Part shown: one piece after another, positions 42,026 to 50,215 of the stretch
How the letters are laid out: each line of letters starts with the position of its first letter
Position numbering within the stretch: the first letter of the stretch is position 1
Source: DATAEG01 sp963703085
GTDB taxonomy: Bacteria; Actinomycetota; Actinomycetes; Mycobacteriales; Jatrophihabitantaceae
Direction: 5' to 3'
Length of the DNA stretch: 64,000 nt
Assembly (NCBI GenBank): GCA_963703085.1
Contig: OY969789.1
Location: 806,001 to 870,000, forward strand
Made by a program: the position numbers and the translations under genes
Notes under the pieces: model-generated
The model's input: the letters and a program-made list of their open reading frames with translations, nothing else
Databases searched by the model: none
Told to the model about the DNA's origin: nothing

Positions 42026-42778
42026 TCAGACCGCAGTGAGCCCGCCGTCGATGACCAGCGCCGCGCCGTTCATGAACCGGCCCTTGTCCGAGGCAACGAA
42101 GGCAATCCACTCCGCCACCTCGGCGGGAGTGCCCATCTTGCCGTCGAGCTGCCGCTGTTCCATCCGCTGCCGGGTGGCGACCGGGTCGGCGTCGCCCTCC
42201 AGGATGCGACCGATCCACGGACTATCGACAGTGCCCGGGCAGATCGCGTTGACCCGGATTCCGTCGCCAGCATGGTCCGCGGCGATCGCCCGGGTGAGGC
42301 CGAGGACGCCGGCCTTGGAGGCGCAGTACGCCACCCGGCGCTTGAGCCCGATCAGTGCGCCGGCGGAGGCCATGTTGACGATCACACCTCCGCCGCGCGC
42401 CAGCATTCCGGGCAGCACGTACTGGCACAGCGCGAACGTCGCGGTCAGGTTCACTGCCAGCGTGAGGTCCCACTGCCCAGCTGTGGTCTCCGCCGAGTCG
42501 GCGGCCCACCCCACCCCGGCACAGTTGACCAGCAGATGCACGTCGGCGTCGCCGACCGCTGCGGCCACGTCGGCCACCGCCTGTGCGGTCTGCGCGAGGT
42601 CGGTGGCCACGACCGTGACCTCCCCGCCGAGCTCTGCGCGGACGTCGGCCAGGCCCGCCTCGTCACGGTCCACCAGGACGAGGCGGTAGCCGTCCTGGGC
42701 CAACCGCAACGCGATGGCTCGCCCGATGCCCGAGCCCGACCCGGTGACGATCGCGAGCTTGGCTGACGATTGGCTCAT
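42026..42778 (-). CDS. SDR dehydrogenase (2-keto-3-deoxy-L-fuconate dehydrogenase-like)
   Basis: A 250-residue classical SDR with 'VTGSGSGIGRAIALRLAQ', 'VNCAGVGWAA', Ser in 'NMASAGALIG' and the active pair in 'YCASKAGVLG'. The segment 'NAICPGTVDSPWIGRILEG' and the end 'MGTPAEVAEWIAFVASDKG' resemble dehydrogenases that oxidise 2-keto-3-deoxy sugar acids such as L-fuconate or L-rhamnonate derivatives. It is the last gene of a tight three-gene operon (FAH-fold hydrolase, IlvD/Edd dehydratase, SDR; 4-bp overlaps). That set supplies the dehydration, oxidation and cleavage steps of the diketo-hydrolase pathway. Substrate stereochemistry is inferred from context. Confidence 0.8.
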   Translation of the reverse strand: MSQSSAKLAIVTGSGSGIGRAIALRLAQDGYRLVLVDRDEAGLADVRAELGGEVTVVATDLAQTAQAVADVAAAVGDADVHLLVNCAGVGWAADSAETTAGQWDLTLAVNLTATFALCQYVLPGMLARGGGVIVNMASAGALIGLKRRVAYCASKAGVLGLTRAIAADHAGDGIRVNAICPGTVDSPWIGRILEGDADPVATRQRMEQRQLDGKMGTPAEVAEWIAFVASDKGRFMNGAALVIDGGLTAV

Positions 42779-44472
42779 GTACCTCTACTCCCTCTCGTGG
42801 CCGGCCGGGTGACCGCGCCGATGTCCGCACCGCACACCATGCCCGCATATTTGGCCAGCACACCGCGGGTGTACCGCGGCGGCGGAGGTTTCCAGCCGGC
42901 GCGCCGCCGGTCCAGTTCTGCAGCATCTACGTCAAGGTCGATCCGCCGTTGGGCGATGTGGATGGTGATGGTGTCTCCGTCGGCAACCAATGCAATGGGG
43001 CCGCCGTCGAGCGCCTCCGGGCAGATGTGTCCCACACAGAGCCCGCGGGTGGCTCCGGAGAATCGCCCGTCGGTGACGAGCGCGACCTCGCTGCCCAGGC
43101 CGGTGCCGACGATGGCGCTGGTGGCGGCCAGCATCTCGCGCATGCCGGGGCCACCGGCCGGGCCTTCGTAGCGGATCACCACCACGTCACCCGCGCGCAA
43201 CTGGCCGGCCAGGACGAACTCCAGCGCGTCCTGTTCGCTGTCGAACACCCGCGCGGTGCCGTGGAACTCGGCACGGTCCGTGCCGGCGACCTTGACCACG
43301 GCACCGCTCGGCGCGAACGTGCCGCGCAGCACGACCGTCCCGCCCGAGGAATGGATGGGAGCGGCCAGCGGGGCGATCACGTCCTGGCGCTCCAGCAGAG
43401 CGGCGTCGACGTCGGCAAGGTTTTCCGCCACGCTGCGTCCGGTCACCGTCATCTCGCCGGCGTTCAGCAGGCCGGCCTCGGCCAACCGCGCCATGAGTGC
43501 TGGCACCCCGCCGGCGGGATCGAGGTCGACCATGAAGTGCTCGCCGTTGGGTCGGGTGTCGACCAACTGCGGTGTTCGCGCCCCGATCTCGTCGATGTCG
43601 GCGAGAGTGAACGCAATGCCCGCCTCCTCGGCGATCGCCAACAGATGCAGCACCGCGTTGGTCGAGCCACCGACGGCCATGCTGACGGTCACCGCGTTCT
43701 CCAGGGCACCACGGGTGACGATGTCCCGCGGACGGATACCTCGGGAGACCAACTCCGCAGCCGCTCGCCCGCTGCTCACCCCGAAAGCCGCGCGCCGCGG
43801 ATCCACCGCACTCACCGTCGCCGAGCCAGGCAACGCCAGCCCGAGCGCTTCGGAGACGCAGGCCATCGTGTTAGCGGTGTACATGCCGGCGCAGGAGCCG
43901 ATGCTCGGGAACGCCGCACGTTCCAGCGCGGTCAACTCCTCATCGGTGATCCGCCCGACGGCGGCGGCCCCGACACCTTCGAAGACGTCCTTGATGTCCA
44001 CCCGGCGCTCGCCCAGGCAGCCGGGTACCGCACTGCCGCCGTAACAGAACACCGTTGGCACGTTCAGCCGGACGGCAGCCATCATCATCCCAGGCAGCGA
44101 CTTGTCGCAGCCGGCGAGCGCGACCAGGCCGTCGAAGCACTCGGCGTGCACGACCGCCTCGACCGAGTCGGCGATGATCTCCCGGCTGACCAGCGAGGCG
44201 CGCATTCCCTCATGGCCCATCGAGACCACATCGGAGACCGAGATCGTGCAGAACTCGACCGGTACCGCGCCGGCTTCTCGGACGCCCTGCTTGGCGTTCG
44301 TCGCGAGATCACGCAGACCGAGGTTGCACGGGGTGACCTCGTTCCACGAGTTCGCCACCGCGATCTGGGCACGGGTGAGATCTGCATCGTCGAAGCCGGT
44401 GGCTCGCAGCATCGCGCGCGCCGGCGCCGCGGACCTTCCTTCGGTGACCTGTCGACTGCGTCGCTGGGTCAT
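42775..44472 (-). CDS. IlvD/Edd-family dehydratase
   Basis: A 565-residue Fe-S dehydratase. The cluster-binding cysteines can be placed at Cys49 ('TPCNLG'), Cys122 ('AGCDKSLPG') and Cys194 ('GSCAGMYTANT'). The C-terminal 'VTDGRFSGATRGLCVGHICP' contains the conserved Ser and Cys. Length and motifs suit dihydroxy-acid dehydratase (IlvD). The position between an FAH-fold hydrolase and an SDR, with 4-bp overlaps, argues instead for a sugar-acid dehydratase of the D-xylonate/L-arabinonate/L-fuconate type. Without comparison to the genome's own ilvD, both remain possible; I favour the sugar-acid role. Confidence 0.85.
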   Translation of the reverse strand: MTQRRSRQVTEGRSAAPARAMLRATGFDDADLTRAQIAVANSWNEVTPCNLGLRDLATNAKQGVREAGAVPVEFCTISVSDVVSMGHEGMRASLVSREIIADSVEAVVHAECFDGLVALAGCDKSLPGMMMAAVRLNVPTVFCYGGSAVPGCLGERRVDIKDVFEGVGAAAVGRITDEELTALERAAFPSIGSCAGMYTANTMACVSEALGLALPGSATVSAVDPRRAAFGVSSGRAAAELVSRGIRPRDIVTRGALENAVTVSMAVGGSTNAVLHLLAIAEEAGIAFTLADIDEIGARTPQLVDTRPNGEHFMVDLDPAGGVPALMARLAEAGLLNAGEMTVTGRSVAENLADVDAALLERQDVIAPLAAPIHSSGGTVVLRGTFAPSGAVVKVAGTDRAEFHGTARVFDSEQDALEFVLAGQLRAGDVVVIRYEGPAGGPGMREMLAATSAIVGTGLGSEVALVTDGRFSGATRGLCVGHICPEALDGGPIALVADGDTITIHIAQRRIDLDVDAAELDRRRAGWKPPPPRYTRGVLAKYAGMVCGADIGAVTRPATRGSRGT

Positions 44473-45125
44473 TCCTGGACGACGGGGTTACGCAGCACCC
44501 CGATGCCTTCGATCTCGATCTCGACGACGTCGCCGTCCTTGAGGAAGATCGGCGTGTCGCGGAAGGCGCCGACGCCCGACGGTGTGCCCGTGGAGATGAT
44601 GTCCCCCGGTTCCAGCGTGGTGCCTCTCGAGGCGTGGGCGATGAGGTCGGCCACCGAGAAGATCATGTACTTGGTATTGCTGTCCTGCATGAGCGCGCCG
44701 TTGACCCGCGCGCTGATCTGCAGCGACTGCGGATCCGGGATGTCCGCCGCCGGGACGACCACCGGGCCGATCGGGCCGAAACTGTCGAAGGATTTCGCCG
44801 GGCTCCACTGCACGCCCTCACGCTGCACCCGCCGGGCGCTGACATCATTCATGCAGGTGTAGCCGGAGACGTAGTCCAGGGCGTCGGCTGCGGACACGTC
44901 TTTGGCGGTGCGGCCGATGATGACGGCGAGCTCAGCCTCCCAGTCCACCTCGTCGATCCCGGCCGGGATCCGGATCGGAGCTCCGTCGGGCACGAGGCAC
45001 GTCGACCACTTCGCGAACATGATCGGGATCGCGGGCAGGTCTGCGGCGGATTCAGCTGCGTGGTCCTGGTAATTGAGGCCCACTGCGATGATCTTGCCAG
45101 GACGCTCGACCGGCAGTTCGGTCAC
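44469..45125 (-). CDS. FAH-family hydrolase (2,4-diketo-3-deoxy-sugar-acid hydrolase-like)
   Basis: A 218-residue FAH-domain protein. GTG at 45125 is chosen for its AAAGGAG site 7 bases upstream; an open extension to 45200 would run into the operator. Metal-binding acidic groups are visible in 'DEVDWEAELAVIIGR' and 'NDVSARRVQ', and the lid ends in 'ISTGTPSGVGAF'. In the diketo-hydrolase route for L-rhamnose or L-fucose an enzyme of this family splits the 2,4-diketo-3-deoxy acid to pyruvate and a hydroxy acid. It heads the FAH-IlvD-SDR operon, which faces a GntR gene. Confidence 0.8.
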   Translation of the reverse strand: MTELPVERPGKIIAVGLNYQDHAAESAADLPAIPIMFAKWSTCLVPDGAPIRIPAGIDEVDWEAELAVIIGRTAKDVSAADALDYVSGYTCMNDVSARRVQREGVQWSPAKSFDSFGPIGPVVVPAADIPDPQSLQISARVNGALMQDSNTKYMIFSVADLIAHASRGTTLEPGDIISTGTPSGVGAFRDTPIFLKDGDVVEIEIEGIGVLRNPVVQE

Positions 45126-45190
45126 GTTTGGCTCCTTTGGGTGTCGGTGCACGGCCATCGCGCACGCTTCGCACACGGGTGACCTGATTC

Positions 45191-45200
45191 CTGTAAACAA
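45191..45200. promoter_or_regulatory. TTGTTTACAG operator in the FAH/GntR divergent region
   Basis: CTGTAAACAA on the plus strand (TTGTTTACAG on the minus strand) lies 66 bp upstream of the FAH start, 75 bp upstream of the divergent GntR start, and matches the TTGTYNACAR family. A TTGAAC -35-like element for the minus-strand operon is just upstream (about 45207-45212). Confidence 0.6.
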
Positions 45201-45275
45201 TTACCAGTTCAACCTACGACAGACAAGGGCAGGGTCGCCCCTACACTTGGGCGCACTTCGACGCAGGGAGACGCG

Positions 45276-46031
45276 ATGAGCCGTACATTAGCTGCCGGCC
45301 GGGCCGGACGCGCTCGCCCGCGGGTCGGCGGCGGTTCCAGCCTGGCCGCAGCACCGCGGGTGTCACTCGGCGACGTCGTCGCCGAACGCGTCCGGGAAGC
45401 AATTCTCAACGACGAACTGACCCCGGGTCAGCGGCTGCGCGAGGAGGAGATCTCCGAGCTGCTGCAGGTGAGCCGCGGACCGGTGCGCGATGCGTTCACC
45501 CTGTTGGAGCGCGAGGGCCTGGTCCGGCTCTCCCGCCATCACGGGGCGAGCGTCGTCGACCTCTCGGCCATCGATCTCGGCGAGGTGTACAGCCTGCGCG
45601 CCGCGATCGAGGACCTCGCGGTGCGTCTGGCGATCCGGCGGTGCGAAGCCGATGACCTTGATGCGCTGGACGAGTCGCTCAGCGAGTTGCGTGCCGGCCT
45701 GCGGCGCAAGTTGACCGAGCAGGCCGCTGCCCGGCTGGACGTGGACTTCCACGACGCGATCTTCCGGGCCGCACATCACGATCGTCTCTACGCCAGCTGG
45801 TCGGCCATCCGCATGCAGGTGTACTTGTTCCTGCTGCGACGCAACATCGCCAATGCTGACTGGCGAGTCGCCACTGTTGCCGGCCACGAGGACATCCTCG
45901 ATCTGATTCGCAAGGGCAAGGAGGAGGCTGCGGCGAAGGCGGTACGCACGCACATCTCTGCTGCATACGAACGCATTACGGCCACCTTGCCCGCCGAGCC
46001 CGACGGCCGGGACTCCTTCCTGCTGCGCTGA
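45276..46031 (+). CDS. GntR-family regulator (FCD/FadR subgroup)
   Basis: A 251-residue regulator with a GGGAG site before the ATG and an unusually long basic N-terminal tail of about 30 residues. The DNA-binding domain is 'LREEEISELLQVSRGPVRDA' with 'REGLVRLSRHHGASVV', and the FCD domain has 'RAAIEDLAVRLAIRR' and 'LDVDFHDAIFRAAHHDRLY' with metal-binding Asp/His residues. It is divergent from the FAH-IlvD-SDR operon, whose promoter region contains a TTGTTTACAG site, so it is the prime candidate for local repression and perhaps for the wider regulon. Confidence 0.85.
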   Translation: MSRTLAAGRAGRARPRVGGGSSLAAAPRVSLGDVVAERVREAILNDELTPGQRLREEEISELLQVSRGPVRDAFTLLEREGLVRLSRHHGASVVDLSAIDLGEVYSLRAAIEDLAVRLAIRRCEADDLDALDESLSELRAGLRRKLTEQAAARLDVDFHDAIFRAAHHDRLYASWSAIRMQVYLFLLRRNIANADWRVATVAGHEDILDLIRKGKEEAAAKAVRTHISAAYERITATLPAEPDGRDSFLLR

Positions 46032-46073
46032 CCGAACAGACTGTCCTGACAGATCAACCTCTGCGACCAGCAC

Positions 46074-46832
46074 TCAGGACGCCACCGCGGCGCCCACCGT
46101 CCCGCCGGCGTTCAAGGCGAGGTTGCCGCCGTCGACCGGCAGTACCGTCCCGGTGACGAAGGACGCCGCTTCCGAGGCGAAGAAGCACACCGCTGCGGCG
46201 ATGTCCTCGGCTTCGGCGAGACGTCCCAGCGGAATGCCGCGCAGCATCCGCTCGCCGACGTTGCCGGCATCGAGGCGTTGGTCGGTAAGCAGCGGGGCGA
46301 AGCCGGGCGTGCGCACCTGACAGGGCGCCACCGCATTCACCCGCACGTTGTTGGCGGCCCATTCGACGGCCAGCTCTCGGGTCAACTGCTCGATCGCCGC
46401 CTTGCAGATGCTGTAGGCGAAGTTCCCGCGTCCGAGGGCTGACGAGCCGGCGATGGAACTGATGTTGACGATGCTGCCGCCCCGTTCGCGCATCAGCGCG
46501 AACGCCGCCTGCGCAGCGAAGAAGTAGCCGCCGATGTTGACGTCGAGCAGGCTCTGCAACTCCGCGTGGGTCAGCTCGTGCGGCGGCGTGTGCGTCCCCT
46601 TGCCGGCGTTGTTGACCAGCACGTCCAGCCGGCCGTGCTGTTCTCCCACCGCGGCGATGGCCAGCTTCAGCTGCTCGAAGTCACTCACGTCGCAGACCAC
46701 GTCCGCGCCGACCAGGTCGAAGCCGACCACCGTGGTCCCGCCAGCCCGCAGCTGTTCGGTGACCTCCCGGCCGATCCCCTGGGCCGCGCCCGTCACCACG
46801 GCAACGCGGCCGCCGCGATCGGAGGCGCTCAT
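46074..46832 (-). CDS. SDR-family oxidoreductase at the end of the E1/E2 operon
   Basis: A 252-residue SDR: 'VTGAAQGIGREVTEQLRAGG', 'NNAGKGTHTPP', Ser in 'NISSIAGSSAL', 'YSICKAAIEQL' (Tyr/Lys pair) and 'VTGTVLPVDGGNLALN'. The ATG overlaps the E1 beta stop by 4 bp. Because it follows a 2-oxoacid or acetoin dehydrogenase set, it may make or use the ketone or diol substrate (for example an acetoin- or butanediol-type conversion). Other sugar-alcohol activities are equally open. Confidence 0.8.
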   Translation of the reverse strand: MSASDRGGRVAVVTGAAQGIGREVTEQLRAGGTTVVGFDLVGADVVCDVSDFEQLKLAIAAVGEQHGRLDVLVNNAGKGTHTPPHELTHAELQSLLDVNIGGYFFAAQAAFALMRERGGSIVNISSIAGSSALGRGNFAYSICKAAIEQLTRELAVEWAANNVRVNAVAPCQVRTPGFAPLLTDQRLDAGNVGERMLRGIPLGRLAEAEDIAAAVCFFASEAASFVTGTVLPVDGGNLALNAGGTVGAAVAS

Positions 46833-47830
46833 GAGGCGGCCAAGGCAGGACCGTCTGCCCCAGCCAGCCGGCGCAGCGCGTCCACCACGTCCCCCTTGTT
46901 GGGCAGCAACGCATCGACCAGCGGTGGGCTGTGCGGGATCGGACTGTGCGCTCCGGTCACCCGCAACACCGGCTGGTCGAGATACCAGAAGGCGTGGTCG
47001 GAGATGCTGGCTGAGATCTCGGCGGCCGGCCCGCCCAGCGCCGGCGCCTCGTCCACCACCACGACCCGGCCGGTGCGCTTCACCGACGCGGTGATCGTCT
47101 GTATGTCCAGTGGCGCGAGCGTGCGCAGGTCGATCACCTCGACGTCGATGCCCTCTTCAGCGACCGCCTCAGCGGCCTGTTCCGAGATCACCACTCCGTA
47201 TCCGTAGGTCACCAGCGTGATGTCGTTGCCCGGTCGAGCGATGCGGGCCTTGCCGATGGGTACCAGCTCATTCTCGTCGCCGACCGGTCCGCGCGCGCCG
47301 GTCAGCATCTTGTGCATCATGAACACGACCGGGTCATCGCCGCGAAGCGCCGACTTGAGCAGTCCCTTCACGTCCCAAGGCCGGGATGGGAAGACGACCG
47401 CCAGTCCGGGCATGTTCATGAACCAGCCCTGCAAGCTGTTGTTGTGTTGCGCGCCACCCTGCGCGACGCCGGCGGTGGCCCGCACCAGCAACGGCACCGG
47501 CTTGCCCCACATGTACCGGATCTTCGCCGCCTGGTTCACCAACTCGTCCATGGCGCCGTAGGCGAAGTCCATGAAGTTCAGATCGACCATCGGCCGGGTG
47601 CCATTCAACGCGGCGCCGACACCGGCAGCGACCATCGCTGCTTCCGAGATCGGCATGTCCCGGATCCGCTCATGCCCGAAGATCGGGCCGAGACCCTTGA
47701 CCTGGGAGAAGTGCCCGCCGCGGTCGTAGAGATCGGTGCCGAGCACGAAGATCGTGTCGTCGCGCTCCATCTCCTCCCGCATGCCTTCCTGGTAAGCGGT
47801 GGAGTACGTGTGCTCCGCGGGCGCGCTCAT
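46829..47830 (-). CDS. 2-oxoacid/acetoin dehydrogenase E1 component, beta subunit
   Basis: A 333-residue transketolase-like beta subunit. 'MREEMERDDTIFVLGTDLYD', 'RIRDMPISEAAMVAAGVGAA', 'VRATAGVAQGGAQHNNSLQG' and 'VVFPSRPWDVKGLLKSALRG' are typical, and 'EVIDLRTLAPLDIQTI' marks the C-terminal domain. ATG at 47830 overlaps the alpha-subunit stop. Together with the alpha subunit it decarboxylates a 2-oxoacid, or cleaves acetoin, using TPP and passes the acyl group to E2. Confidence 0.88.
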   Translation of the reverse strand: MSAPAEHTYSTAYQEGMREEMERDDTIFVLGTDLYDRGGHFSQVKGLGPIFGHERIRDMPISEAAMVAAGVGAALNGTRPMVDLNFMDFAYGAMDELVNQAAKIRYMWGKPVPLLVRATAGVAQGGAQHNNSLQGWFMNMPGLAVVFPSRPWDVKGLLKSALRGDDPVVFMMHKMLTGARGPVGDENELVPIGKARIARPGNDITLVTYGYGVVISEQAAEAVAEEGIDVEVIDLRTLAPLDIQTITASVKRTGRVVVVDEAPALGGPAAEISASISDHAFWYLDQPVLRVTGAHSPIPHSPPLVDALLPNKGDVVDALRRLAGADGPALAAS

Positions 47831-48849
47831 CGGGTGTACCCGTGCGAGTCGCTCCAGGCGCTCACGTTCTCGGCGGCGGTGGAGGGGTCCGGCCATGGTG
47901 CCTCCTCGGCGAAGGTGACGGCGGCATCGATGGTGCTCTGGGCCTGCTTGCCCAGCTCGGTCAGCTCATCAGCGGTGAGCAGACCAGCTTCGGTCAACCG
48001 AGCCGCAAACCGCTCGATCGGGTCGCGGGAGCTGCGCCATTCGGCGACCTCCTCCTCGGTCCGGTACCGGATGACCTGACCGCTGTCGTGGCCCTTGTAC
48101 CGATAGGTCTGCAGCTCGAGAAAGGTCGGCCCGGCGCCGGAGCGAGCCCGCTCCGCCGCCTCGTGCACGGCGGTGTACACCGCCACGACGTCCTGTCCGT
48201 CGACAACGTGCGACGGAAGCCCGAACCCAGCGGCGCGAGCAGCGACGTCGCCGCCACCGGTCACCGACTTCGACGGCGTCTCCACCGCGTAGAGGTTGTT
48301 CTCGCAGGCAACGATCAAGGGCAGGTCCCAGATCGCAGCGAGGTTGGTGAACTCCCATACCCGCCCGGTGTTCGCACCGCCGTCACCGAAGTAGCCGAGC
48401 GCCACCTGGCCCGACTTGCGTACCGACGCGCCTAGGGCCGCGCCCATCGCGATACCGAGACCGGCACCGACGATGCCGTTGCTGCCCCATAGTCCGCGGT
48501 CGAAGTCGGCGAGGTGCATGGAGCCGCCGCGTCCGCCGTTGGTGCCGGTGGACCGTCCGTACAGCTCAGCGAGGACGTTCGCCGGCGCCATCCCCTTGGC
48601 CAGTGCGTGGTGGTGCGAGCGGTGCGTGCCGGCAACGATGTCGCTGGGCGCGAGCGCGCGTGCTGCCCCGACCGCGACGGCCTCCTGGCCGATCGCCGGG
48701 TGCATGCCACCGGGCATGTGCCCGCGCAGGGCCAGCCCGTCCGCGGTCTCCTCGAAGGTCCGGATCAGCAACATCTGACCGAGCCATTCGTGCAACTCGC
48801 CGGCCGGGACACCCTCCACCAACGTGCCTTGGGCGGTCGTGCTCGTCAT
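47827..48849 (-). CDS. 2-oxoacid/acetoin dehydrogenase E1 component, alpha subunit
   Basis: A 340-residue alpha subunit with the TPP/Mg-binding motif 'GDGGANTGRVWEF' through 'ENNLYA', 'GTHRSHHHALAKGM' and 'GGRGGSMHLADF'. The phosphorylation-type loop 'GHDSGQVIRYRTEEEV' is in place. ATG at 48849 overlaps the E2 stop (ATGA); the much longer open frame upstream is E2 antisense-frame noise. The operon order E2-E1 alpha-E1 beta-SDR without E3 differs from standard pdh operons and is closer to acetoin dehydrogenase loci. Confidence 0.88.
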   Translation of the reverse strand: MTSTTAQGTLVEGVPAGELHEWLGQMLLIRTFEETADGLALRGHMPGGMHPAIGQEAVAVGAARALAPSDIVAGTHRSHHHALAKGMAPANVLAELYGRSTGTNGGRGGSMHLADFDRGLWGSNGIVGAGLGIAMGAALGASVRKSGQVALGYFGDGGANTGRVWEFTNLAAIWDLPLIVACENNLYAVETPSKSVTGGGDVAARAAGFGLPSHVVDGQDVVAVYTAVHEAAERARSGAGPTFLELQTYRYKGHDSGQVIRYRTEEEVAEWRSSRDPIERFAARLTEAGLLTADELTELGKQAQSTIDAAVTFAEEAPWPDPSTAAENVSAWSDSHGYTR

Positions 48850-50138
48850 GACTTTCCTTCCTGTGCAACTGCGCCGATGCCGCCGAGAAACACGGTTGGG
48901 GCCGCGACGATGCGAGCGAGCCGGTCCAGTGCCTGGCCGGCGTCGAAGCCGTCCCAGCTGCGATGGTCGACGTTCAGGGTGGCCTGCATGGTGGTGGCTA
49001 CCGCGAGTTCGCCGTCGTCGACCACCGGACGCGGTGCCGCTCGCCCGACGGTGAGCAGACTGGTCTGTCCGTAGGGAACCACCCCGGTGAACTGATCGAC
49101 CCCCACCGCGCCGAGGTTGGACAGGGTGGTGGCTGGCACCCGGCCGTCGTCGGCATTCATCTTTCCTGCCCGAGCCCGCTCCGCGGCGGCCTTGCGGGCT
49201 GCGACGAGCTGCATCAGGTCCAGCTGCAGCACGCCGCGGATGACGGGGATGGCGACACCACGCTCGGTTGCGACGGCCATTCCGATGTCCAGGTCGGTGC
49301 GGTGCTCCCGCTCGATCATGGTCAATGCCAGCGCCCGCAGCAGCAGGTCGGTGAGGGTCAGGCTGGGCAGCACTGCGCGCCACTGGGTCACCGCGTCGAG
49401 CAGTTCGCCGGCTCGCAGCTCGCGGGTCACTGCGAAGTGCGGAATCTCCTGCCAGGAGCGCTGCACCGATGCGCCGATGGCCGCCCGGAAGCGATCGTCC
49501 GACGTGACACCCGGCTGAGCTACTGCGGTCGGTTGTGGCGCCGGCGCGACTGCGTCGGCCGGTGGGCTCTGCAGCGCGGCTTCGGCCTGCAACCGACGCT
49601 GACGCGGGCTGGTGGAGTGCCGGGGTCCACCGCTCAGCGCGGCGACCGGCTCGACGGCGGTGACGTCACCGGCGGTGACGTCGCCCGCCGGAGGCTTCGC
49701 ACCGCTGACCTGGATCGGCGCTTCGGCCACGGCGTCATCCGTCGCCGCGGCCGGCCCCGCCTCGGCGGCCGGCGCGGGCGGGGCAGTGTTCCCGGCAGGC
49801 TGGGTCTCGGCAATCTGGGTCTCGGCAGGTTGGGCAGCAGCCGAGCCTGCGCCGGTGGCCGAGCCTGCGCCGTTGGTCGGCGGCGCATCCGGCTCGGACT
49901 CCCCCGGCTTGAGCAGATAGGCGATCGTGGTGCCTGGCGCGACCCGGTCCCGCTCGGCGAACAGGTGCCGGCCGAGGACGCCTGCGGCGTCCGCCTCGAT
50001 CTCCAGCTCGGCCTTCGACGTCTCGACCAGGGCGATGGGTTCGCCCGGAGTGAGCGCGTCGCCCGGTTGCTTGAGCCAGGACACCAGGGTCACGTCGTCC
50101 GGAGCCATGCCCATCGCTGGAATGAAGACCTCGTTCAT
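48846..50138 (-). CDS. Dihydrolipoamide acyltransferase (E2) with degenerate E3-binding domain
   Basis: A 430-residue E2. The lipoyl domain (residues 1-77) has the lipoylation site Lys42 in 'LVETSKAELEIEADAAG'. An Ala/Pro/Glu-rich linker (about 80-190) follows. The peripheral-subunit-binding domain is hard to find; only 'TSPRQRRLQAEAALQ' remains where 'SPxARRLA' and its GTGPxGRI end are expected. The catalytic domain ends with 'LNVDHRSWDGFDAGQAL' (His/Asp of DHRxxDG). It is the first gene of the operon, and no E3 gene is in the window. It may rely on an E3 that binds another way. Confidence 0.85.
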   Translation of the reverse strand: MNEVFIPAMGMAPDDVTLVSWLKQPGDALTPGEPIALVETSKAELEIEADAAGVLGRHLFAERDRVAPGTTIAYLLKPGESEPDAPPTNGAGSATGAGSAAAQPAETQIAETQPAGNTAPPAPAAEAGPAAATDDAVAEAPIQVSGAKPPAGDVTAGDVTAVEPVAALSGGPRHSTSPRQRRLQAEAALQSPPADAVAPAPQPTAVAQPGVTSDDRFRAAIGASVQRSWQEIPHFAVTRELRAGELLDAVTQWRAVLPSLTLTDLLLRALALTMIEREHRTDLDIGMAVATERGVAIPVIRGVLQLDLMQLVAARKAAAERARAGKMNADDGRVPATTLSNLGAVGVDQFTGVVPYGQTSLLTVGRAAPRPVVDDGELAVATTMQATLNVDHRSWDGFDAGQALDRLARIVAAPTVFLGGIGAVAQEGKS

Positions 50139-50153
50139 GCTGACCTTTCGTCG

Positions 50154-50179
50154 TCAGACGTTAGACGTCTAATATCTGA
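50154..50179. promoter_or_regulatory. GntR operator between E2 operon and its regulator
   Basis: A 12-bp perfect palindrome TTAGACGTCTAA (50161-50172) lies inside a wider imperfect 26-bp dyad with outer arms TCAGA (50154-50158) and TCTGA (50175-50179). It sits in the 77-bp gap between the E2 start (50138) and the divergent GntR start (50216). It differs from the TTGTYNACAR sites, so it is probably private to this regulator. Confidence 0.7.
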
Positions 50180-50215
50180 GGTCGGACGCTAGTGTCCGTG
50201 CCGGAGGTGGTCAAG

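Noticed and set aside
42949..44862. A 637-codon plus-strand open frame
   Set aside because: Antisense to the IlvD/Edd dehydratase, whose cysteine motifs and ATGA couplings prove the real strand.
48850..49383. Long N-terminal extension of the E1 alpha frame
   Set aside because: It overlaps the whole 3' half of the E2 gene in another frame. The ATGA overlap at 48846-48849 and E1 alpha family length fix the start at 48849.
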